Shown here piece after piece: positions 26,820-33,419 of a stretch of 64,000 bases of DNA. The stretch lies in assembly GCF_013181195.1 (NCBI RefSeq), contig NZ_SMZP01000001.1:248001-312000 (forward strand). The letters run 5' to 3'. Each line of letters begins with the position of its first letter. Within the stretch, counting starts at the first letter, position 1. The translations under genes and the position numbers were made by a program. The DNA is from Caulobacter sp. RHG1 (GTDB lineage Bacteria; Pseudomonadota; Alphaproteobacteria; Caulobacterales; Caulobacteraceae). The notes beneath the pieces were generated by a model that worked only from the letters and a program-made list of their open reading frames with translations, was not told the origin of the DNA and ran no database searches.

Positions 26820-27325
26820 CAGTTGCCCCGTTCCTCGAACGCCACCTGACGATCGTCGGCGGCGCGCTGATAGACGTGGCGGAAGCGGCTGGCGGCCTTG
26901 GTCCAGGCCTCGGGCGTGGCGCCATCGGCCGGCTCGAAGGCGTCGAAGCCGCAGCGGACCATGAAGCCGGCCTGCTCCTGCAGGACGTCGCCCACGGCGC
27001 GGATCTGGCCCTCGTACTTGAACCGCTCGCGCAACAGGCGGGCCGAGGTGTAGGCGCGGCCGTCGCGGTACTTCGGGAAGGCCAGGGCCACCACGGCGAT
27101 GCGCGGCAGGTCGTAGGCCAGAACCTCGACCTCCTGGTCGGACTCGATGCGCACGCCGACGCGGCGGCTGTTGGAGGCCAGCAGGTCCTCGCCCTCGGCC
27201 TGGAAACGGGCCAGGGACACGATCACGTCGCCCGTTTCCGGCGTCACGTCCTCGTCGGCGACATGGACGAAGGCGTCGTCGGCCCAGCGGGCCTCAGCGC
27301 CAACCAGCTCAATCAGCCTGGGCAT
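26819..27325 (-). CDS. DUF934 family protein of the sulfite reduction operon
   Basis: The 168-residue protein (MPRLIELVGAEARWAD) matches the DUF934 family in length and in motifs such as YDLPRIAVVALAFPKYRDGR and LREQFKYEG-like LRERFKYEGQIRAVGDVLQ. Genes of this family nearly always sit beside cysI or cysH and are described as possibly involved in sulfite reduction, with no proven activity. GGAGG lies 6 bases before the ATG. The start overlaps the end of cysI by 17 bases, and the stop overlaps cysH by 1. Confidence 0.85.
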   Translation of the reverse strand: MPRLIELVGAEARWADDAFVHVADEDVTPETGDVIVSLARFQAEGEDLLASNSRRVGVRIESDQEVEVLAYDLPRIAVVALAFPKYRDGRAYTSARLLRERFKYEGQIRAVGDVLQEQAGFMVRCGFDAFEPADGATPEAWTKAASRFRHVYQRAADDRQVAFEERGN

Positions 27326-28967
27326 AGACCGCCTCCTTGAAGGGCTCGAGACCGACGCGGCGATAGGTGTCGAGGAAGCGCTCGCCGTCGGCGCGGACGT
27401 TCAGATAGGCGCCGACCAGCTGGTCGACAGCGGTGGCGACCCGGTCAGCCGACAGCGCCGGGCCCAGGATCTTGCCGATCGAGGCGTCTTCCGCCCCCGA
27501 ACCGCCCAGCGACAGCTGGTAGAATTCCTCGCCCTTCTTATCGACGCCCAGGATGCCGATGTGGGCGACGTGGTGGTGGCCGCAGGCGTTGATGCAGCCG
27601 CTGATCTTGATCTTCAGCTCGCCCACCTGCTCGGCGCGATCCAGATCGGCGAACTGGCGGGCGATGTCCTGAGCGATCGGGATGGCGCGGGCATTGGCCA
27701 GCGCGCAGTAGTCCAGGCCCGGGCAGGCGATGATGTCGCTGATCAGGTCGATGTTCGGCGTCGCCAGGCCGTGGGCCTGCAGGGCCGCGAACACGGTCGG
27801 CAGGTCGTCCAGCTTGACGTGCGGCAAGACCAGGTTCTGGGCGTGGGTCACCCGCAGGTCGTTCAGGCCGTAGCGCTCGGCCAAGTCGGCCACGACGTCC
27901 AGCTGGTCGCCCGAGGCGTCGCCCGGCGTCTGCTCCTGGGCCTTCAGCGAGATCTCGACGATCGCATAGCCCGGCTGCTTGTGGGCCCGGACATTGTTGC
28001 GCACGAAGCGGGCGAAGGCAGGCTCGTTGGCCTTGGCTATCTCAAAGGCTTCCGAACGGGCCGGCAGGGTCTCGAACGGCGTCTTGGCGAAGGCGTTGCG
28101 GATGCGGTTCAGCTCGGCGACGGGCAGGTCGGCGCGCGCGGCGTCGATCTTTTCCCACTCTTCCTCGACCTGCTTGGCGAATTCCTCAGCGCCCAGGGCG
28201 GCGACCAGGATCTTGATGCGGGCCTTGTAGATATTGTCGCGGCGGCCGTGGCGATTATAGACGCGCAGGACGGCCTCCAGGTAGCTCAGCAGACGGTCGG
28301 TCGGCAGGAACTGCTTGATGGTCGGGCCGACATAGGGCGTGCGCCCCTGCCCGCCGCCGACGATCACCTCAAAGCCCAGCGCGCCGTCGCGGCCTTGGCG
28401 CATCAGCAGGCCGATGTCGTGCACCTTGGCCGCCGTCCGGTCCTTGGCCGAGGCGGTGATGGCGATCTTGAACTTGCGCGGCAGGAACGAGAATTCCGGG
28501 TGCAGGGTCGACCACTGGCGGATCACTTCCGACCACACGCGCGGATCGTCGACTTCTTCCGAGGTCGCGCCGGCGTATGGGTCGGAGGTGGTGTTGCGGA
28601 TGCAGTTGCCGCTGGTCTGGATGGCGTGCAGGTCGACCTCGGCCAGCTTGTCGAGGATGTCCGGCGCGTCCTTCAGCTTGATCCAGTTGAACTGGATGTT
28701 CTGGCGCGTGGTGAAGTGGCCATAGCCCTTGTCGTAGTCGCGGGCGATCTCGGCGAGGCGGCGGGCCTGGGCCGGGTTCAGCGAGCCGTAGGGGATCGCC
28801 ACCCGCAGCATGTAGGCGTGCAGCTGCAGATAGAGGCCGTTCATCAGCCGCAGCGGCTTGAACTGGTCCTCGGTCAGCTCGCCCGCCAGCCGGCGGACGA
28901 CCTGGCCGCGAAACTCGTTCGAGCGGTCGACCAGGAATTCTTTGTCGATGACGTCGTACTGGTACAT
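27309..28967 (-). CDS. cysI: Sulfite reductase hemoprotein subunit (ferredoxin-type nitrite/sulfite reductase family)
   Basis: The 552-residue protein has the two-repeat sulfite/nitrite reductase fold. An N-terminal substrate-side segment is seen (GHFTTRQNIQFNWIKLKD, SGNCIRNTTSDPYAG). The Cys cluster that ligates the 4Fe-4S and siroheme appears as IIACPGLDYCALANARA and KISGCINACGHHHVAHIG. It reduces sulfite to sulfide with six electrons. No CysJ flavoprotein gene is nearby, so electrons must come from ferredoxin or another donor. CysI is the third gene of the cobA-DUF2849-cysI-DUF934-cysH operon. Confidence 0.92.
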   Translation of the reverse strand: MYQYDVIDKEFLVDRSNEFRGQVVRRLAGELTEDQFKPLRLMNGLYLQLHAYMLRVAIPYGSLNPAQARRLAEIARDYDKGYGHFTTRQNIQFNWIKLKDAPDILDKLAEVDLHAIQTSGNCIRNTTSDPYAGATSEEVDDPRVWSEVIRQWSTLHPEFSFLPRKFKIAITASAKDRTAAKVHDIGLLMRQGRDGALGFEVIVGGGQGRTPYVGPTIKQFLPTDRLLSYLEAVLRVYNRHGRRDNIYKARIKILVAALGAEEFAKQVEEEWEKIDAARADLPVAELNRIRNAFAKTPFETLPARSEAFEIAKANEPAFARFVRNNVRAHKQPGYAIVEISLKAQEQTPGDASGDQLDVVADLAERYGLNDLRVTHAQNLVLPHVKLDDLPTVFAALQAHGLATPNIDLISDIIACPGLDYCALANARAIPIAQDIARQFADLDRAEQVGELKIKISGCINACGHHHVAHIGILGVDKKGEEFYQLSLGGSGAEDASIGKILGPALSADRVATAVDQLVGAYLNVRADGERFLDTYRRVGLEPFKEAVYAQAD

Positions 28968-28973
28968 GCCGCT

Positions 28974-29339
28974 CTACTTCCTGCGGATCAGATCGACGCG
29001 GCCGGTCGAGCGGGCCGCGCCCACCGCGTGGCGCAGGGCGTCGATGACGTCGCCGCCCTCAGCCTGCTTGCCGTGCGTGGGTTCATTGGTGGGGCCGAGG
29101 GCGCGAATGCGCTCGCGATAGCTGACCGGAGCCCAGTGGCCTTCGGACGGCGCCAGGTCGATCGGATAGACGTCGACCACGACGGTGGGCTGGCCCTTGC
29201 CGGTGTTCACGGCGGCGTCGAGCTCGGCTTCCGAGCCTTCGCCGAACAGCTGAGCGTCGCCCAGGCTCTCGACCCATTGGCCAGAACTCCAGAACACGAC
29301 ATCGCCGTCGAGCAGGCGGTTGGCGACGATGGCTTTCAT
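28974..29339 (-). CDS. DUF2849 family protein of the sulfite reduction operon
   Basis: The 121-residue protein (MKAIVANRLLDGDVVFWSSG) is a DUF2849 family member by length and by its position between cobA and cysI. The family is linked by gene neighbourhood to sulfite reductases lacking CysJ and has been suggested to help electron supply, but I see no cofactor motif. The start overlaps the cobA stop by 4 bases (ATGA), and the stop lies 6 bases before the cysI start. It has no signal peptide and is probably cytoplasmic. Confidence 0.8.
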   Translation of the reverse strand: MKAIVANRLLDGDVVFWSSGQWVESLGDAQLFGEGSEAELDAAVNTGKGQPTVVVDVYPIDLAPSEGHWAPVSYRERIRALGPTNEPTHGKQAEGGDVIDALRHAVGAARSTGRVDLIRRK

Positions 29340-30190
29340 TCGAAATTCCCGCTCATCCCCGCGACAGCGGGGACCCAGTTTGCAGCGCCGCTTACATCAA
29401 CGGGCGCCTGCTGCGCCATGGCCATGCTCTCGCCGACCATCAGCAGGGCCGGGCCGGTCAGGCCTTGAGCAGCCTGCGCCAAGCCCGCCAGCGTCGTCAG
29501 CACCCGGCGCTCGTCAGCGCGGCTGGCGTTCTCGACGATCAGGGCCGGGGTCGAGGTCGCACGGCCAGCAGCGGTGAGACGCTCGGCGATCAGCCCGGCG
29601 GTCGAGACGCCCATATAGACGACGACGGTCTGGTTCGGACGGGCCAGCGAAGCCCAGTCCAGATCCGGCTCACCGTGGGCGGCATGACCGGTGACGAAGG
29701 TGACGGCCTGAGCCGAGCCGCGATGCGTCAGGGGGGCGCCAGCGCCGGCGCTGGCGGCCAGGGCGGCGGTGACGCCGGGTACGACATGGCAGTCGACGCC
29801 GGCCGCGCGGCAGGCGGCCAGCTCCTCGCCGCCGCGGCCGAACAGGAACGGGTCGCCGCCCTTCAGACGCACAACGTTCAGGCCTTCCAGGGCCAGGGCC
29901 ACGATCAGCTGGTTGATGTCGTCCTGCGGCAGGGTGTGGCGCGACTTGCGCTTGGCCACGTCGATGCGGCGGGCATAGGGCGGCGACAGATCCAGAATTT
30001 CTTCCGAGACCAAGCCGTCATGCACGACCACCTGGGCGGCCGCCAGGGCCTTGACCGCCTTGATCGTCAGCAGCTCGGGGTCACCCGGGCCAGCGCCCAC
30101 CAGCCAGACGGCGCCCGGCGTGCGCGGGGTCGCGCTGCCGTCAAGGACGACGAGGCCGGGCTTGTTGTTGCGCACCGGCGAGCGGGCCAT
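29336..30190 (-). CDS. cobA: Uroporphyrinogen-III C-methyltransferase (siroheme synthesis)
   Basis: The 284-residue SUMT protein shows the family motifs VWLVGAGPGDPELLTIKAVK, VVRLKGGDPFLFGRGGEE and VVPGVTAALAASAGAGAPLT. It makes precorrin-2 with SAM, which feeds siroheme for CysI. The dehydrogenase/ferrochelatase part of a full CysG is absent. I prefer ATG 30190 to a TTG at 30211. The last 15 residues (ANWVPAVAGMSGNFE) are encoded by a copy of the palindromic repeat seen at 23674-23783, so the C-terminus has been extended by repeat DNA. It is the first gene of the operon. Confidence 0.92.
   Translation of the reverse strand: MARSPVRNNKPGLVVLDGSATPRTPGAVWLVGAGPGDPELLTIKAVKALAAAQVVVHDGLVSEEILDLSPPYARRIDVAKRKSRHTLPQDDINQLIVALALEGLNVVRLKGGDPFLFGRGGEELAACRAAGVDCHVVPGVTAALAASAGAGAPLTHRGSAQAVTFVTGHAAHGEPDLDWASLARPNQTVVVYMGVSTAGLIAERLTAAGRATSTPALIVENASRADERRVLTTLAGLAQAAQGLTGPALLMVGESMAMAQQAPVDVSGAANWVPAVAGMSGNFE
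29349..29378. repeat. Palindromic repeat unit inside the 3' end of cobA
   Basis: The unit CCGCTCATCCCCGCGACAGC continuing GGGGACCCAG differs by about one base from the unit at 23752-23783. It is in frame and encodes the C-terminal tail of the methyltransferase. Confidence 0.75.
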
Positions 30191-30241
30191 CGGCTCTAGA
30201 ACCTCTATCAACGCGGTCGGAATAAAACGGTAGAACGCAAG

Positions 30242-30269
30242 GCGGGGTCGCCCCTAAAGACGACCCCGC
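30242..30269. promoter_or_regulatory. Inverted repeat between the cobA operon and the LysR gene
   Basis: GCGGGGTCG (30242-30250) and CGACCCCGC (30261-30269) form a perfect 9-base inverted repeat with a 10-base spacer. It lies in the divergent promoter region, about 52 bases before cobA and about 108 before the LysR gene. It could be an operator or a leader hairpin. It does not show the T-N11-A LysR core. Confidence 0.35.
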
Positions 30270-30376
30270 GCATGCACGCCGACGAAAAGGGCCTATCCGT
30301 CAGCGAACGCTTGCAAACTCGGCCTGAAGAGGCCAATTCGCAAACAAGGACTTCTGCCGGGGCGTTCAGTAAAACT

Positions 30377-31333
30377 ATGGAAAGACCCAACGAGCGCCGC
30401 CGCCTGCCGCCACTGAACGCCCTGCGCGCGTTCGAGGCCGCGGCCCGCCACCTGAACTTCAGCCGCGCCGCCGACGAACTGTCGGTGACGCCGGGCGCCG
30501 TCAGCCAGCAGATCCAGAACCTGGAAGACTATGTCGGCGCGGCCCTGTTCAAGCGCACGCCCAAGGGCCTGCTGTTGACCGATGCGGCCCAGACCGCCCT
30601 GCCCGCCCTGCGCGAGGCGTTCGACCGCCTGGCCGAGGCCGCGTCCCTGCTGACCGCCGCCGTCGACGGCCGCCGCCTGACCCTGACCGCCGCCCCTTCG
30701 TTCGCCGCCAAGTGGCTGGTGCCGCGTCTGGGCAAGTTCGAGCAGGCCCACCCCCAGGTCGACGTCTGGCTGTCGGCCGGCATGGAGGTCGTGGACTTCG
30801 CCACCGGCGAGGTCGACATGGCCATCCGCTACGGCTCGGGCCGCTATCCGGGCCTGGAAGTCATCCGGCTGATGCACGAGACCGTCGTGCCGGTCGCCAG
30901 CCCAGAGCTTCTGGAACAGAACGCCCTGGAGCGCCCCGAGGACCTGGCCCACCACATCCTGCTGCACGACGGCTCGCCCGACGCCGACGACAGCTGCCCC
31001 GACTGGGCGATGTGGTTGGCCGCGCGCGGCATCAAGGGCGTCGACGGCGCCCGGGGCCCGCGCTTCAACCAGTCCAGCATGGTCATCGAGGCCGCCGCCA
31101 ACGGCCGCGGCGTCGCCCTGGCCAAGCGCACCCTGGCCCAGGCCGATCTCGACTCGGGCCGCCTGGTCATCCCGTTCGAGGCCAGCACGGCGGTCGACTT
31201 CGCCTATTACGTCGTCCACCCCAAGGCCAAGGGCCGCCTGCCCCAGGTGAAAGCCTTCGTCACCTGGCTGAAGACCGAGGCCGAAGCCCATGAGGCGGCG
31301 CTGCAGACCCTGGACAACGGCTCGGGGATTTAA
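30377..31333 (+). CDS. LysR family transcriptional regulator (GcvA-like)
   Basis: The 318-residue protein from ATG 30377 begins MERPNERRRLPPLNALRAFE. It has an N-terminal winged HTH (FSRAADELSVTPGAVSQQIQ, residues about 20-70) and a C-terminal effector domain of the GcvA type (WLVPRLGKFEQAHPQVDVWL, GVALAKRTLAQADLDSGRLV). It is divergent from the siroheme/sulfite operon, the usual arrangement for a LysR protein controlling its neighbour, so a sulfur-responsive role is possible. GcvA-like sequence alone does not support CysB function. Confidence 0.85.
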   Translation: MERPNERRRLPPLNALRAFEAAARHLNFSRAADELSVTPGAVSQQIQNLEDYVGAALFKRTPKGLLLTDAAQTALPALREAFDRLAEAASLLTAAVDGRRLTLTAAPSFAAKWLVPRLGKFEQAHPQVDVWLSAGMEVVDFATGEVDMAIRYGSGRYPGLEVIRLMHETVVPVASPELLEQNALERPEDLAHHILLHDGSPDADDSCPDWAMWLAARGIKGVDGARGPRFNQSSMVIEAAANGRGVALAKRTLAQADLDSGRLVIPFEASTAVDFAYYVVHPKAKGRLPQVKAFVTWLKTEAEAHEAALQTLDNGSGI

Positions 31334-31381
31334 GCCCGTACAGCTCTGGTTTTGCGCTGCGGAACCGGCTTTAAGGAGCCC

Positions 31382-31711
31382 ATGAAAATCACGACTCTCA
31401 ACGTCGACGAGCACCTCGCGCCCGCCGACTGCCAGACCATGGCCGATGTGCGCCAGGGCGTCGACGCCCTGGACCGGGCCCTCGTTTTGCTCCTGACCGA
31501 GCGTCAGGGCTTCATGGACGCCGCCGCCCGCATCAAGGCCGACCGCTCCAAGGTATTCGACCGCGCGCGGATCGAGGACGTCGTCGACAAGGTCAAGGCC
31601 GCCGCGCGCGAGTCCGGCCTGTCCGAAGCCATCGCCGAACCCGTCTGGCGCACGTTGATCGACCGCTGCATCGCGCATGAGTACGACAGCTGGGATCGGA
31701 CGCGGGGCTAG
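31382..31711 (+). CDS. Chorismate mutase (AroQ class)
   Basis: The 109-residue all-helical protein starts at ATG 31382 with AAGGAG 6 bases upstream. The AroQ pattern is visible: VRQGVDALDRALVLLLTERQ in helix 1, AARIKADRSKVFDRARIEDV, then a helix ending PVWRTLIDRCIAHEYDSWD. It would convert chorismate to prephenate for Phe/Tyr synthesis. Related proteins include isochorismate-pyruvate lyases. The size and neutral context favour mutase, though it has no aro neighbours. It ends against a family B repeat. Confidence 0.82.
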   Translation: MKITTLNVDEHLAPADCQTMADVRQGVDALDRALVLLLTERQGFMDAAARIKADRSKVFDRARIEDVVDKVKAAARESGLSEAIAEPVWRTLIDRCIAHEYDSWDRTRG

Positions 31712-31718
31712 CGCCTAG

Positions 31719-31845
31719 CGCCCCCTCCGTCTCGCTGCGTATCCGCAGCGATCCACCTCCCCCGCTGCGCAGGGGAGGATGAAACCTTCTCTCCTCCCCC
31801 ATGCAACGGGGGAGGTGGCGCGAAGCGCCGGAGGGGGCGCTCCGC
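31719..31845. repeat. Palindromic intergenic repeat, family B, copy 2
   Basis: The ends AGCGCCCCCTCCGTCTCGC and GGAGGGGGCGCT are near identical to those of the copy at 4322-4452, with the same ATCCACCTCCCCC core and paired CTCCCCC/GGGGGAG hairpins. It fills the gap between the convergent chorismate mutase and AIM24 genes. Confidence 0.8.
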
Positions 31846-31852
31846 CTCGCCC

Positions 31853-32680
31853 CTAGTTCCCGTCGATCATCCGGCCGATGCCGCCCAGCACCGAGCCTTC
31901 GCCGCGGTTGCCGCCGCCGCCCTGCGCGGCCTGCAACATCCGCCCGGCCAGACGCGCGAACGGCAGCGACTGGATCCAGACCTTTCCCGGACCGCGCAGA
32001 CGGGCGAAGAACATGCCTTCGCCGCCGAACAGCACGTTCTTGACGCCGCCGGCCATCACCAGGTCGAAGTCGATGCTGGGGGTATAGGCCGCCACGCAGC
32101 CCGTATCGATGTGCAGCTCCTCGCCCGGCTTCAGCTCGCGCTCGACCAGGGCGCCGCCCATCTGCACGAACACCCAGCCGTCGCCTTCCAGGCGCTGCAT
32201 GATGAAGCCTTCGCCGCCGAACAGGCCGGTCATCACCCGCTTCTGGAAGTGGATGCCGATCGACACCCCGCGCGCGGCGGCCAGGAAGCTGTCCTTCTGG
32301 CAGATCAGCGTGCCGCCCAGCTGACCCAGGTTCAGCGGCAGGATCGAGCCCGGCGTCGGCGAGGCGAAGGCCACGCGCGCCTTGCCCTGGCCGTGATGGG
32401 TGAAGACGGTGGTGAACAGGCTCTCGCCGGTGACCAGGCGCTTGCCGGCGCCCAGCAGCTTGCCCATCACCCCGCCGCCCTGATCGGCCGAACCGTCGCC
32501 GAACACCGTGGTCATCTGGACGCTGGCGTCCTTCCAGACGAAGGCCCCGGCCTCGGCCACGGCGCTCTCGCCCGGATCCAGCTCGATCTCGACGAACTGC
32601 AGCTCCTCGCCCTTGATCTCGAAGTCGATGTCGTCGGCGACACCGGCGCTGCGCTGGTGGCTCCAAGGGCTGGGGGGCAT
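31853..32680 (-). CDS. AIM24 family protein (TIGR00266-like)
   Basis: The 275-residue protein from ATG 32680 (GGAG 6 bases upstream) is a beta-rich, Gly-rich protein typical of the AIM24/TIGR00266 family. Examples are FVEIELDPGESAVAEAGAFV, VSIGIHFQKRVMTGLFGGEG and GGEGMFFARLRGPGKVWIQS. The fold is an antiparallel beta barrel built from internal repeats. Bacterial function is unknown; the yeast homologue is mitochondrial. No signal peptide or membrane segment is present. It is isolated between a repeat and the Hpt gene. Confidence 0.85.
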   Translation of the reverse strand: MPPSPWSHQRSAGVADDIDFEIKGEELQFVEIELDPGESAVAEAGAFVWKDASVQMTTVFGDGSADQGGGVMGKLLGAGKRLVTGESLFTTVFTHHGQGKARVAFASPTPGSILPLNLGQLGGTLICQKDSFLAAARGVSIGIHFQKRVMTGLFGGEGFIMQRLEGDGWVFVQMGGALVERELKPGEELHIDTGCVAAYTPSIDFDLVMAGGVKNVLFGGEGMFFARLRGPGKVWIQSLPFARLAGRMLQAAQGGGGNRGEGSVLGGIGRMIDGN

Positions 32681-32753
32681 CACGGTCTCCTCTTGATGTC
32701 CCTTCGTTCTACGCAACCGCCGCCGCGTTCGCCAATTAAGCCTGCGTCAGACT

Positions 32754-33092
32754 TCAGCCCTTCAGCGACTTGAGCGCCTGCTCGTGCGCATAGGCGGCGA
32801 TATCCATCAGCGCCACATCCAGGGCCGTGCGCACGGCTTCCAGGCTCTCCTGCCCTGCCTCGCAGCGCTCGCACACCTCACCCAGCTGAAAGGCCCCCAC
32901 GCCCCGCGCGGCGCCCTTCACGGTGTGCACCGCGTCCTGCCAGCCAGGATGGGTCGGATCCAGCATCGGGGCCCACAGCGCGGCCTGTTCGCGGAACAGG
33001 GCCAGCACCTCATCGACCACCCCGGAGTCCCCTGCCGCAAACCCTTCCAGGTAGGCGAAATCCACCGCTCCGCTGATATCTCGTCTGGCCAT
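32754..33092 (-). CDS. Orphan Hpt (histidine phosphotransfer) protein
   Basis: The 112-residue helical protein has the Hpt signature VHTVKGAARGVGAFQLGEVC, with His56 as the phospho-accepting residue and the HxxKG spacing intact. Hpt proteins relay phosphate between response regulators. No kinase or response regulator gene is adjacent, so its partners lie elsewhere. It is a single-domain protein and does not resemble the dimeric ChpT. Its start is divergent from the tRNA-Lys gene, and the region between carries the tRNA promoter. Confidence 0.82.
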   Translation of the reverse strand: MARRDISGAVDFAYLEGFAAGDSGVVDEVLALFREQAALWAPMLDPTHPGWQDAVHTVKGAARGVGAFQLGEVCERCEAGQESLEAVRTALDVALMDIAAYAHEQALKSLKG

Positions 33093-33103
33093 GAAAAAAG
33101 CGC

Positions 33104-33131
33104 TTGCGCTCCCAAATTCATTGAGTATGTT
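33104..33131 (+). promoter_or_regulatory. Candidate promoter of tRNA-Lys
   Basis: TTGCGC (33104-33109) and TATGTT (33126-33131), 16 bases apart, lie about 45 bases upstream of the tRNA 5' end and resemble -35 and -10 elements. Confidence 0.4.
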
Positions 33132-33176
33132 CCGCGCCTCGCCGCCGGGGCTCGCAAGTGCTTCGAAACGTCGAAT

Positions 33177-33252
<76 letters not shown>

Positions 33253-33419
33253 TTCTCCTAAAGACTTGGATCAGTGATGATCCCCCGCCGGGGTGAGTAG
33301 GGCGCCATCAGGTCGCCGATCCGCCCTTTGGCCGCCTTATCTTTTCCAAGCCTTGTTTTAGTCGAAGCTGACGTCGGGCCATCGCGATGGCAGACTGGTT
33401 CTCCCCAAGAGCGCGCCTC

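Noticed and set aside
27147..29468. Plus-strand open frame of about 773 codons
   Set aside because: It is antisense to cysI, DUF934 and DUF2849, all of which are clear family members.
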